A stretch of DNA of 64,000 bases from Geminicoccaceae bacterium (lineage in GTDB: Bacteria; Pseudomonadota; Alphaproteobacteria; Geminicoccales; Geminicoccaceae), in contig JACKIM010000001.1 of assembly GCA_020638465.1 (NCBI GenBank), positions 1,083,501 through 1,147,500 on the forward strand, given 5' to 3'. The notes beneath the pieces were generated by a model. That model ran no database searches. It was not told where the DNA came from and saw only the letters and a program-made list of their open reading frames with translations. This document shows, piece after piece, positions 16,836 through 24,201 of this stretch. The position numbers were made by a program, and so were the translations under genes. Every line of letters begins with the position of its first letter. Within the stretch, counting starts at the first letter, position 1.

Positions 16836-17714
16836 TTACGCCGCCTCGCTGCATTCGATGCGGATCACCTTGGCCTCTTCGGTGCGGGTCGCGCCGAAGG
16901 TGCCCTTGCAGAGAACCTGCGTGGCGTTGCCCTTGTCCGGGCGGCGGTCGATCGAGGTGGAGATGTCGTTCCAGATGCCAAGGTGCATCCCGCTCTTCGC
17001 CCAGGCGGCGCAGTGGCGGTTGTCGCCCACCTTGTCCAGGCGCTGGCTGTGAATGAACCTGAAGCCGTAGAGCATCGGGATCTTGCCGGTGATGACCGGC
17101 TTGCCGTCGACATAATCGACCGACAGCGTCTGCGTCTCGCCGAACAGCTCCATGATCTGCTTCGCACCGGCGGCAATGAACAGCTCGTCGCTGTCCACAT
17201 CCACCTCGGCTTCGAGGAGCATCTGCAGTGCCTTGCGGATCTTGCCGTGGTTCATCTGGCCGTTGCCGCCCTCGGTGCTCTCGACGGTCTTCGCGGTGTT
17301 CCAGGCGGTGACGGTGGAACCGTTCTCGCCGGTCTTGGCGGCGTCGAACAGGGCCTCGATGATGACGTCATCCATGGCCCGGCCGAGCGACAGGGCGCCA
17401 TTCTGCGCATAGGGGCTCTGCGGGTCGATCAGCGTCCTGAGCTTGTCCTCGTCGTCGATGAGGTCGCCCCACTCGAAATCGGTCGGAAAGACCCAGCGGG
17501 CATCGGCGGGCGTGCTGATCAGCGGCGTGTCGGCGTGGCGCGTGGTGCGCTTGCGGGCGACCACCGGGCCGACCTGCTCGACGGCCTTGGCCGCCTTGCC
17601 GGAATAGCTGCCGGCCATGACGCACGGGCGCAGCTTGGAGCCCTTCTGCTGGAGCAGAAGCTGGACGTTGGTGCTGTAGGTCTGATGAAAATGAGTCGGG
17701 ATCTCGAAGCTCAC
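16836..17714 (-). CDS. Major capsid protein
   Basis: This 292-residue protein resembles the HK97-fold phage capsid family seen in T7-unrelated podoviruses. It opens with a long helix (THFHQTYSTNVQLLLQQKGS), then has AVEQVGPVVARKRTTRH and TDFEWGDLIDDEDKLRTL, a typical N-terminal pattern, and ends with strands around TGKIPMLYGFRFIHSQRLD and CKGTFGATRTEEAK. The start is GTG with an AGGGG ribosome site eight bases upstream; that site lies inside a hairpin (17723-17748). It is the first gene of the leftward virion operon, fitting its expected high expression. Confidence 0.8.
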   Translation of the reverse strand: MSFEIPTHFHQTYSTNVQLLLQQKGSKLRPCVMAGSYSGKAAKAVEQVGPVVARKRTTRHADTPLISTPADARWVFPTDFEWGDLIDDEDKLRTLIDPQSPYAQNGALSLGRAMDDVIIEALFDAAKTGENGSTVTAWNTAKTVESTEGGNGQMNHGKIRKALQMLLEAEVDVDSDELFIAAGAKQIMELFGETQTLSVDYVDGKPVITGKIPMLYGFRFIHSQRLDKVGDNRHCAAWAKSGMHLGIWNDISTSIDRRPDKGNATQVLCKGTFGATRTEEAKVIRIECSEAA

Positions 17715-17722
17715 CGGCTTGT

Positions 17723-17748
17723 CCCCTGAACTTTTGAAGTTTCAGGGG
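17723..17748 (-). promoter_or_regulatory. Hairpin covering the capsid ribosome-binding site
   Basis: On the transcript, CCCCTGAAACTT pairs with AAGTTCAGGGG, leaving one bulged A and a three-base loop. The 3' arm contains the AGGGG ribosome site used by the GTG start at 17714. Pairing would hide the site, so capsid translation may depend on opening this helix. The base pairing is seen directly; regulation is inferred. Confidence 0.5.
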
Positions 17749-17947
17749 CTGCCCGGACCACCCGGACCCCGTAACGGCCTGTCGCTGCCGTCACGCGGCG
17801 GTCTGTTTCCCGCCGTCACGGACCCGCATCACAAGGCGATGGGGCTACCCGCGAGAGAGTTCGCGTATCATAGTTCAACTATTAGTAGAGATACAAGCCG
17901 CAACACACTATCATCGCTGGACTTTCAGACGCTCGAGCGGAGCCGCC
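17749..17947. promoter_or_regulatory. Divergent promoter region between the two virion operons
   Basis: No gene is seen in these 199 bases between the leftward capsid operon and the rightward packaging operon. The right part becomes AT-rich and contains the 11-base palindrome TAGTTCAACTA at 17871-17881, followed by TATTAG-like sequence. This is the only gap where both late operons can start, so late promoters or a late-activator site are expected. No clear -35/-10 pair was identified. Confidence 0.45.
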
Positions 17948-18271
17948 ATGGCGTTCCAGAAGGGCCGGTCCGGCAATCCCGGCGGCCGACCCCGCATCGC
18001 CGGTGCCATCCGCGAGCTTGCGCAGCAGCATTCGGAGACGGCGCTCATGCGGCTCGTCGAACTGATGGACGATCCCGACCCGAAGGTGGCGATTGCCGCC
18101 GCCAACGCGGTGCTCGATCGCGCGATCGGCCGGCCCTCCGGCTCGATCCGCCTTGACGAGGGCGACGAGAACCACGGCCCCCTGGTCATCATCACCGGCA
18201 TCGTCCGCGACGGCGACGAGGACAATGCGAAGCTGCTGGAGCTGCGCGCCGATCCGGTGGCGGAGCATTGA
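17948..18271 (+). CDS. DUF5681-like protein, candidate small terminase
   Basis: This 107-residue protein starts with FQKGRSGNPGGRPR, the signature of a small phage/plasmid family (DUF5681-like) often found just upstream of packaging genes. It continues as helices with AIRELAQQHSETALMRLVEL and a conserved-looking AAANAVLDRAIGRPS. Small size, basic N-terminus with an arginine/glycine DNA-binding look, and first position in the packaging operon make it the best candidate for the DNA-recognising terminase subunit. The large subunit lies 1.3 kb downstream rather than next door. No biochemical motif proves it. Confidence 0.6.
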   Translation: MAFQKGRSGNPGGRPRIAGAIRELAQQHSETALMRLVELMDDPDPKVAIAAANAVLDRAIGRPSGSIRLDEGDENHGPLVIITGIVRDGDEDNAKLLELRADPVAEH

Positions 18272-18759
18272 GGCCGCAGGACGCCCTCGACTGCCTGGTC
18301 CGTCCCGGCCTGCGGCTGATGGGCGAGCCCTTCGACACGCCCGCCGCCGCCTTCCTGCTGCTGGTGATCGGCCTGTATGAGAGCGGGTTCCGCCGGCGGT
18401 ACCAGCTGGACGGCCCGGCGCGCGGTTTCTGGCAGTTTGAGCCAGTCGCGGTGGTCGAGGCGGTCCGGCATGAGCCGGTCAGGCGTACCCTGCGCGGCCT
18501 GGTGCTGCCCGACGAACCGGCGCGGCTCTGGGCGGTCCTGCCGGCGCTCGATCTCGGTGCGGTGGTGCTCGCACGCGGCCTGCTCTGGTCGCACCCCGAA
18601 CCGCTACCATCCATGGACGCCAGCACCCAGGATCTGCACCGCTACTACTGCGAGGCATGGCGCCCCGGAAAGGCGCCGTATGGCCGCTTCGTCGGCTCGG
18701 TCGCCAGCGCCATCATCGCCCTCCATGACAGCGGAGACCCCGGCCTTGCGGACGTTTGA
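18268..18759 (+). CDS. Lysozyme-like / lytic transglycosylase-like phage protein
   Basis: This 163-residue protein starts at a TTG overlapping the preceding stop (TTGA). Near residues 30-55 it has LLVIGLYESGFRRRYQLDGP followed by ARGFWQFE. The ES pair and the later GFWQFE resemble the catalytic Glu-Ser and the G-x-x-Q-F motif of lysozyme-fold (SLT/goose-type) muramidases. The remainder is helical. A muramidase could act in cell lysis or in local wall opening during DNA ejection. The match is partial and the next gene overlaps its end by 35 bases, so I rate the enzymatic role as plausible only. Confidence 0.5.
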   Translation: MRPQDALDCLVRPGLRLMGEPFDTPAAAFLLLVIGLYESGFRRRYQLDGPARGFWQFEPVAVVEAVRHEPVRRTLRGLVLPDEPARLWAVLPALDLGAVVLARGLLWSHPEPLPSMDASTQDLHRYYCEAWRPGKAPYGRFVGSVASAIIALHDSGDPGLADV

Positions 18760-19210
18760 CATTGTCGTCGTCGACGGCGGCATCCCCTCGATCGCGCTGG
18801 CCATGGCCATGGCCCTGGGGGTGATCGGCCCGCAGCCGGTGGCGGCCGTTGCCGTGGGGTTCGATGACACCGGATTGCGCGAATGGCTGGCCCATCGTCT
18901 GCCCTTTCCCCTGTGGCTTGCGGAAAGCCCGCCGCCCGGCCGGGTTCCGCCCGGCTTCGATGCGGTGGGCCTGACGATCCGCCGGCGGATGCTCGGGCTG
19001 GGCGCCGGCCAGCGCACGCCGCGCGACGTGCACGCCCGCATCTTCCTTGCCCGCTGCGAGGACGATCCCGGACCCGCCCCGAAGCCGCCGGCCCGCTGGC
19101 AGGGCTTCCACTTCCCGCTGCGTGATCGCGGATGGTGGCGCAGCCGCTGCAGAGGCTTCCTCGAAGGCTGCGCTCCCGACCGCTTCCCGGAGGACGGATC
19201 ATGGCGTTGA
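18725..19210 (+). CDS. Phage protein of unknown function
   Basis: This 161-residue protein is placed at the ATG at 18725, inside the end of the previous gene (35-base overlap, different frame). It starts TFDIVVVDGGIPSIALAMAM, with a hydrophobic beta/alpha look, has a short Pro/Gly-rich middle (AESPPPGRVPPGFDAVGL) and an arginine-rich tail. No family is recognised. Its stop lies ten bases inside the next gene, whose ribosome site GGAGGACGG it contains, so translation is tightly coupled to neighbours. It may be a lysis or packaging accessory protein; this is guesswork from context. Confidence 0.5.
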   Translation: MTAETPALRTFDIVVVDGGIPSIALAMAMALGVIGPQPVAAVAVGFDDTGLREWLAHRLPFPLWLAESPPPGRVPPGFDAVGLTIRRRMLGLGAGQRTPRDVHARIFLARCEDDPGPAPKPPARWQGFHFPLRDRGWWRSRCRGFLEGCAPDRFPEDGSWR

Positions 19211-19587
19211 TGGACCCGAAGGCATGGAAGGCGGAATGGCTGTCGCGGATCAACACCGCCGCACTCGGCCGCCGGCTGTTGCCGCGCTTCGACCGGGCAA
19301 GCTCGGATGGCTGCACCTGTGTGGCCGACTTCGCCCGGCCGGCCTGCGAGATCCACGACGAGCTGTACTGGTACGCGCTCGACGAAGGCGACCGGTTCTT
19401 CGCCGATTCGATGTTCCGGGTGATGATCCTCGATTATGGCCGCCGCTGCCGGCCTGCATGGGAGCGGCCGTTCTGGTTCGCCGCCGGCCATGTCCGCTAT
19501 GCCGGTGTCCGGTTGTTCGGCCGGTTCTTCTGGCGGGCGAAATATCATGTCGAGCCGGCGTTCGGCTCGCGGATTTCCGGCGACTGA
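19201..19587 (+). CDS. Phospholipase A2-like / DUF1353-like phage protein
   Basis: This 128-residue protein has the pattern DGCTCVADFARPACEIHDEL near residues 35-55. A Cys-x-x-His-Asp with a downstream Tyr and a later Asp in ADSMFRVM is the layout of small prokaryotic phospholipase A2-like and DUF1353-like phage proteins, where His-Asp would be catalytic. It ends with HVRYAGVRLFGRFFW. The ATG at 19201 follows a strong GGAGGA ribosome site and overlaps the previous stop. It may help breach membranes in lysis or entry. The calcium-loop glycines of true phospholipases are not clear, so activity is uncertain. Confidence 0.5.
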   Translation: MALMDPKAWKAEWLSRINTAALGRRLLPRFDRASSDGCTCVADFARPACEIHDELYWYALDEGDRFFADSMFRVMILDYGRRCRPAWERPFWFAAGHVRYAGVRLFGRFFWRAKYHVEPAFGSRISGD

Positions 19588-19591
19588 AGGC

Positions 19592-20881
19592 GTGGGTTCG
19601 GCACGCGAGATCGATCTGGGCTACCGGCCCCGGCCGCTGCAGCTCGAAGCGCACCGCAAGAGCCGGCGCTTTACCGTGCTGGTGGCGCACCGGCGCTTCG
19701 GCAAGACGGTCTATGGCGTCATGGACGGGCTCGACCGGCTGCTGCGCTGCACCCTGCCATCGCCACGTGTCGCCTACGCCGCACCCTTCCGCAATCAGGC
19801 CAAGCGCATTGCCTGGATGTATCTCAAGAGCTTCACCAGGGGCATTCCGGGGGTGAGGGTCGACGGCGCGGAGCTGTCGGTGACGCTTCCGGGCGACCGC
19901 CAGTTCATCATTCTCGGCGGCGAGAACCCCGACGCCATCCGCGGCGTCTATTTCGATCACATCATTCTCGACGAGTTCGCGCAGATGCGCCCCGAGCTGC
20001 TGCCCGAGGTGGTGCTGCCGGCACTCACCGACCGGCGCGGCTCGCTGCTGATCCCCGGCACGCCCAAGGGCACCAACGAGTTTCACCGCTGGGCCATGCT
20101 GGGCCTTGCCGGCGAGGACCCCGACCTGACCACACTGGTCTATCCGGCGAGCAAGACCGGGCTCGTGCCCGAGGCGGACCTCTCCCGTCTGCGCTCGCTG
20201 ATGGGCGAGGCGGAATACGAGCAGGAGTTCGAATGCTCGTTCCTGGCCGCGATTGCCGGCGCCTATTACGCCGGCGAGCTGGACCGGGCGATGGCCGGCG
20301 GGCGTATCACCGAGGTGCCTTACGATCCGGCGCACGAGGTGTTCACGGCCTGGGATCTGGGCCTCGATGACGCCACCGCGATCTGGTTCTTCCAGACGAT
20401 CGGCTACCAGCTGCGGTTCATCGACTATCTCGAAAACTCCGATGTCGGGCTCGACTGGTACGCCGCGGCACTGAAGGCAAAGCCCTACGCCTATGGCCGC
20501 CATTACCTGCCGCACGATGTGGAGGTGCGGGAGATCGGCAACGGTGCCCGCTCGCGCCTCGACAGCCTGCTGGGGCTGGGCGTGAAGCCGGTCGAGGTGG
20601 TGCCCGCCGCCCCGCTGGAAGACGGAATCAACGCCGCCCGCAACCTGCTCGCCCGCTCGGCCTTCGATGCCGGCAAGTGCGAGCGCGGGCTGGAGGCCCT
20701 TCGCCATTACCGCCGCGAGTGGAACGGCAAGCTGCGCGTGTGGAAGGCGCGGCCGGTGCATGACTGGTCGAGCCATGCCGCCGACGCCTTCCGCATGGCC
20801 GCCCTCGGCCTGCCGCGTTCCGCCACATCCCGCCGGCGCGCGAGTGCCATGACCGCCGTTACCGACTACCGGCGCATGTAG
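19592..20881 (+). CDS. terL: Terminase large subunit
   Basis: This 429-residue protein is the DNA-packaging motor ATPase/nuclease. It has a Walker A-like AHRRFGKT near residue 33, a Walker B HIILDEFAQM near residue 127, a coupling motif around IPGTPKG near 155, and a C-terminal RNase H-like nuclease domain with Asp residues in TAWDLGLDD near 252 and in SHAADAFRMA near 398. The start is GTG at 19592, preceded by GAAGG and four bases after the previous stop. Length and motif order fit terminases of podovirus-like phages. It is followed by a 70-residue protein and the portal, the standard packaging order. Confidence 0.9.
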   Translation: MGSAREIDLGYRPRPLQLEAHRKSRRFTVLVAHRRFGKTVYGVMDGLDRLLRCTLPSPRVAYAAPFRNQAKRIAWMYLKSFTRGIPGVRVDGAELSVTLPGDRQFIILGGENPDAIRGVYFDHIILDEFAQMRPELLPEVVLPALTDRRGSLLIPGTPKGTNEFHRWAMLGLAGEDPDLTTLVYPASKTGLVPEADLSRLRSLMGEAEYEQEFECSFLAAIAGAYYAGELDRAMAGGRITEVPYDPAHEVFTAWDLGLDDATAIWFFQTIGYQLRFIDYLENSDVGLDWYAAALKAKPYAYGRHYLPHDVEVREIGNGARSRLDSLLGLGVKPVEVVPAAPLEDGINAARNLLARSAFDAGKCERGLEALRHYRREWNGKLRVWKARPVHDWSSHAADAFRMAALGLPRSATSRRRASAMTAVTDYRRM

Positions 20882-20912
20882 ACGCACCCGAAACCTCACA
20901 AAGGAGCCCGCC

Positions 20913-21125
20913 ATGGGTGGATTTTTTTCCAGGCCGAAGAAACCGAAGCCGCCACCGCCACCGCCCGATCCGGTGACCGTCGACGAGACCGCCGAAGCGA
21001 GCGAGAACGCGCTGCGTGCCGCCCGCAAGCGCGGCCGTGCGGCCAGCATTCTCACATCCGCCGACGGTGTGGGTGACGCGCCCGGCTCGGTGGCCGTGCG
21101 CAAGCTGCTGGGCGGTTCGCCATGA
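20913..21125 (+). CDS. Small phage protein between terminase and portal
   Basis: This 70-residue protein begins MGGFFSRPKKPKPPPPPPD, a basic proline-rich head, then an acidic helix and a basic ARKRGRAASIL segment, and ends VRKLLGGSP. Small proteins with an N-terminal MGG.F.RPK...PPP start are common just before portal genes in podoviruses and siphoviruses, but their job is not known to me. An AAAGGAG ribosome site precedes the ATG, and its stop overlaps the portal start as ATGA. It may assist head assembly. Confidence 0.65.
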   Translation: MGGFFSRPKKPKPPPPPPDPVTVDETAEASENALRAARKRGRAASILTSADGVGDAPGSVAVRKLLGGSP

Positions 21126-22756
21126 GCGCGGGTTTCGGCGAAGGAACCGCGATCGATCTGATTCGCAGCTTCGAGCCCTTGCGCACCCAGCGCGAGACGG
21201 ATTTCGATTCGGTCTGGGAGGAGATCGCCCGGCGTGTGCTGCCGCGCTACGAGTTCCGCGGCGACCGCAGGCGCTATGCCACGAGCCAGGAGGACATCTT
21301 CGACGCCACCGCCGCCACCGGCTTGAAGCGCTTCGGTGCGGCGATGGAATCGATGCTCACCCCGCGCTCGCAGCTCTGGCACGCGCTGGCCGCGAGCGAT
21401 CCGAAGCTCGAGAACAACGACCGGGTGGCCCGCTATCTCGAGGCGGTGCGCGATATCCTCTTTGCCGCCCGCCGTTCGCCCGCCGCCAATTTCGCCAGCC
21501 AGCTGCACGAGGCCTATCTCTCGCTGGGCGCGTTCGGCACCGGGGCGGTGCTGGTCATGCCCGGCGAGGACGGCCGCAGCCCGGTCTATCGCTCGATCCC
21601 GCTGCAGGAACTCTACGTCGCCGAGAACGCCGCCGGCCGCATCGACAAGGTCTATCGCCGCTACTGGCAGACCGCCCGGCAGATGGCCCAGCATTTCGGC
21701 GAGGACGCCCTGCCGGACCCGATCGCCAAGTGCCTTGCCGACAAGCCGGAGGAGCGCTTCGAGCTGCTGCACATCGTCCGCCCGAACCGCGATATCGATC
21801 CGGGCCGCAGGGACTGGCGCTCCATGACCTTCGAGAGCTGGCACCTGACCGTGCAGCACCCGCACGTCCTGCGCCGCTCCGGCTTCCGCACCATGCCCTA
21901 TGCCGTCTCGCGCTATGTCACCGCACCCGGCGAGGTCTATGGCCGCTCGCCGGCGCTGGAGGTGCTGCCCGACATCAAGATGGCCGATCGCATGTCGCGC
22001 ACCATCATCGACCGGGCGAACCTCGCGGCCGAGCCGCCGCTGCTCGCCGTCGACGACGATCTGCCGGTGCCGGTGCTGATCCCCAACGCCGTCAATCCCG
22101 GCTGGCTCAACCGCGACGGCTCGCCGAAGATCCGCCCGCTGGAGCCGGGCAGCGACTTTGCCGTCGGCCTGGAGATGCTCGACCAGCGTCACCGCTCGAT
22201 CAACGACGCCTTTCTGGTGACGCTGTTCCAGATCCTGGTCGACAGCCCGTCGATGACCGCCACCGAGGCCATGCTCCGCAGCCAGGAGAAGGGTGCGCTG
22301 CTGGCCCCGACCATGGGCCGCCAGCAGTCCGAGCTGCTCGCCCCCATCATCGAGCGCGAGATCGACATCCTCACCGCCGCCGAGATGCTGCCCGACATGC
22401 CGCCTGAGCTGGTCGAGGCGGGCGGTGCGATCGAGGTCGAATATCTCTCGCCGCTCGCCCGTGCGCAGCGCATGGAACAGGCCACGGGCCTGGTGCGCAC
22501 GCTGGAGGCCATCATGCCGCTGGCGCAGCACGACCCCTCGATCCTCGACAATATCGACGCCGACAAGGCGCTGCGCGGACTCGCCGAGATCAACGGCGTC
22601 GACATGGACATGATGCGCCCCGTCGAGGAGGTGCTCGAACGCCGCCGACAGCAGCAGGAGGCGATGCAGATGCAGCAGGCCGCCGCCATGGCCCCGGGCC
22701 TCAAGGCCGGTGCCGAAGCCGCCGCCACACTCTCGCAGATGGAAGGTGCCGCATGA
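21122..22756 (+). CDS. Portal (head-to-tail connector) protein
   Basis: This 544-residue protein fits the podovirus head-tail connecting family. It opens with IRSFEPLRTQRETDFDSVWE and then DIFDATAATGLKRFGAAMES, has SQLHEAYLSLGAFGTGAVLV near residue 120-140, and continues through the conserved DRMSRTIIDRANLAAEPPLL near residue 290. The C-terminus is a long helix with glutamine-rich repeats (RRRQQQEAMQMQQAAAM), probably the crown/barrel. A dodecamer of this protein forms the DNA channel at one head vertex. The start overlaps the small upstream gene, and the stop overlaps the Acb2-like gene. Confidence 0.9.
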   Translation: MSAGFGEGTAIDLIRSFEPLRTQRETDFDSVWEEIARRVLPRYEFRGDRRRYATSQEDIFDATAATGLKRFGAAMESMLTPRSQLWHALAASDPKLENNDRVARYLEAVRDILFAARRSPAANFASQLHEAYLSLGAFGTGAVLVMPGEDGRSPVYRSIPLQELYVAENAAGRIDKVYRRYWQTARQMAQHFGEDALPDPIAKCLADKPEERFELLHIVRPNRDIDPGRRDWRSMTFESWHLTVQHPHVLRRSGFRTMPYAVSRYVTAPGEVYGRSPALEVLPDIKMADRMSRTIIDRANLAAEPPLLAVDDDLPVPVLIPNAVNPGWLNRDGSPKIRPLEPGSDFAVGLEMLDQRHRSINDAFLVTLFQILVDSPSMTATEAMLRSQEKGALLAPTMGRQQSELLAPIIEREIDILTAAEMLPDMPPELVEAGGAIEVEYLSPLARAQRMEQATGLVRTLEAIMPLAQHDPSILDNIDADKALRGLAEINGVDMDMMRPVEEVLERRRQQQEAMQMQQAAAMAPGLKAGAEAAATLSQMEGAA

Positions 22757-23010
22757 CGACCGAACACAAGCCCACCGACATCAAGGGCTATCGCCCGCTC
22801 GATCAGCAGGAGCTTGCGAGGATCAACCGCCTGAAGCGCACCGAGGAGAAGCTGCGCGACATGTGCGATGAGCTGGAGGCGGCGGTGAATGAAGGTTCGA
22901 CCCGCCGCTGGGCCGCTCTCGCCCGTACCCATCTCGAAATCGGCATGATGTTCGCCATCAAGGCCATCGCCCGGCCGGACATGTCGCTCGGAAAGAATGG
23001 CCGGTCATGA
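22753..23010 (+). CDS. Acb2/Tad1-type cyclic-nucleotide sponge (anti-CBASS/Thoeris)
   Basis: This 85-residue protein matches the small helical-hairpin family of phage anti-defence proteins Acb2/Tad1. It shows the opening IKGYRPLDQQELARINRLK, a long charged helix, and then RRWAALARTHLEIGMMFA followed by IKAIARPDMS. The spaced motif (I-K-G-Y-R-x-L; then W..ARTxLxxGxMxxxKAIA) is the family hallmark I recognise. Members form hexamers that trap cyclic oligonucleotides or cyclic ADP-ribose isomers made by CBASS and Thoeris defence. It overlaps the portal stop (ATGA) and the next start (ATGA), so it would be made late with the virion proteins. Ligand specificity cannot be read from sequence. Confidence 0.75.
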   Translation: MTTEHKPTDIKGYRPLDQQELARINRLKRTEEKLRDMCDELEAAVNEGSTRRWAALARTHLEIGMMFAIKAIARPDMSLGKNGRS

Positions 23011-23162
23011 GCAGCGTGAAACGTGAAATCCGCTCGACCCTGCGCGCCGGGCTCATCCGCCTGGTCATCGAGACCCGGCCGACGGTGATCCAGCTCGCCG
23101 CGAGCTGCGCCGACGTGCTCTTCGACCACCTGCGCGGCCGCATCGTCAGGCGGCTTCGATGA
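23007..23162 (+). CDS. Very small phage protein (51 residues)
   Basis: This 51-residue ORF fills the space between the Acb2-like and methyltransferase genes and overlaps both by four bases (ATGA at each end), which is strong evidence that it is translated. It is basic, with an amphipathic helix (SVKREIRSTLRAGLIRLVIE) and a second helix ending RRLR. No family is recognised. It might be an accessory factor for a neighbour. Confidence 0.5.
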   Translation: MSSVKREIRSTLRAGLIRLVIETRPTVIQLAASCADVLFDHLRGRIVRRLR

Positions 23163-23908
23163 TCGAGCAGGCCGACGCGCTGGTGCGCCTGCCGGAACTG
23201 CCGGCGGAGCACTATGGCTGCGTGATTGCCGATCCGCCCTATTCCAGCGGCACGACCCACGCCGCTGGCCGCACCACCATGAAGCCGTCGGTGAAATACC
23301 AGAACAGCGAGAACCATGGGATCTATCCCGAGTTCGCCGGCGACAATCGCGACCAGCGGTCGTTCGCGATCTGGTCGGAACGCTGGATGCGCGAGGCGTA
23401 TCGCGTGACCCGGCCGGGCGGGCTGATCCTGTGCTTTTCCGACTGGCGGCAGTTGCCGGCCACCACCGACGCCCTGCAGGTAGCGGGGTGGATCTGGCGC
23501 GGCATCGCGGTGTGGGACAAGACCGGAAGTGCCCGGCCACAACGCGGGCGGTTCAAGGCGCAGAGCGAGTTCATCGCCTGGGGCTCGCGCGGACACCTTC
23601 CGAATGAGGGCAGATGCGCGCCCGGCGTGTTCCGCCACAGTGTCGGCAACCGCAAGAACCACATCACCGCCAAGCCCGCAGCGCTGTTCGAGGATCTTCT
23701 GCAGATCGCGCAGCCGCCGGTGCTCGATCCGTTCGCCGGCGGCGGTTCGCTCGGCATCGCCTGCAAGCGGCTCGGGCTCGACTATCACGGGCTGGAGATC
23801 GATCCGCACTTTGCCGGCGTGGCCATGAAGGCCATCGAGGCCGGTGTGGCCATGAAGGCGATCGAGGCCGGTGTGGCCATGAAGGCCATCGGGGAGGCGG
23901 TGCCGTGA
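23159..23908 (+). CDS. Phage DNA methyltransferase (DPPY type)
   Basis: This 249-residue protein is a site-specific adenine-N6 or cytosine-N4 methyltransferase of the beta (motif IV first) arrangement. Motif IV is ADPPYSSG near residue 24; motif I is VLDPFAGGGSLGIACK near residue 190, after a central recognition region with RVTRPGGLILCFSD. This should protect phage DNA against restriction or mark it for packaging or regulation. The C-terminus carries three tandem copies of a nine-residue unit (GVAMKAIEA) encoded by 27-base repeats. The start overlaps the preceding tiny gene, the stop overlaps the next start. No cognate restriction enzyme is seen nearby, so it is an orphan enzyme. Confidence 0.85.
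   Translation: MIEQADALVRLPELPAEHYGCVIADPPYSSGTTHAAGRTTMKPSVKYQNSENHGIYPEFAGDNRDQRSFAIWSERWMREAYRVTRPGGLILCFSDWRQLPATTDALQVAGWIWRGIAVWDKTGSARPQRGRFKAQSEFIAWGSRGHLPNEGRCAPGVFRHSVGNRKNHITAKPAALFEDLLQIAQPPVLDPFAGGGSLGIACKRLGLDYHGLEIDPHFAGVAMKAIEAGVAMKAIEAGVAMKAIGEAVP
23819..23893 (+). repeat. 27-base tandem repeat at the 3' end of the methyltransferase gene
   Basis: Two complete 27-base units (23819-23845 and 23846-23872) and most of a third (to 23893) occur in frame, differing by single third-position changes. The unit begins GTGGCCATGAAGGC. Copy number could change by slippage without shifting the frame, altering the length of the protein tail. Confidence 0.85.
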
Positions 23909-24201
23909 GCGACCGCCGCGAGACCATCCGCCGGGCCTATGCCGCCCTGTTCCTCGACGAACATGGCGAGCCCACCGAAACGGCGAAAATCGTGCTGCAG
24001 AACCTGGCGCAGGCCGCCTTCGCCAACCACACCACCGCCCACGCCGAAGCGTTCGCCACCGCCACCAGCGAGGGCCGGCGGCAATTGCTCCTCCACATCC
24101 TGGCCAACCTGCGGCTCGAACTGGCACCCGCAGCCCGGCGCAGGGACGAAAGCGACCGGCCCGTGGTCGCCATCACCGACGAGAAGGACATCCCGTCATG
24201 A
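23905..24201 (+). CDS. Small phage protein, possibly Bbp19-like
   Basis: This 98-residue protein starts at a GTG overlapping the previous stop (GTGA). It opens ETIRRAYAALFLDEHGEP and then has AKIVLQNLAQAAFANHTTAH, resembling the small Bbp19-type family often found before scaffold or capsid genes in podoviruses. The remainder is helical with EGRRQLLLHILANLRLEL. The stop overlaps the scaffold gene start (ATGA). Function is unknown. Confidence 0.55.
   Translation: MSDRRETIRRAYAALFLDEHGEPTETAKIVLQNLAQAAFANHTTAHAEAFATATSEGRRQLLLHILANLRLELAPAARRRDESDRPVVAITDEKDIPS

Noticed and set aside
19250..22531. 1093-residue leftward frame opposite terminase and portal
   Set aside because: It is antisense to terminase and portal, which carry clear motifs. 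The long frame is a codon-bias artefact.
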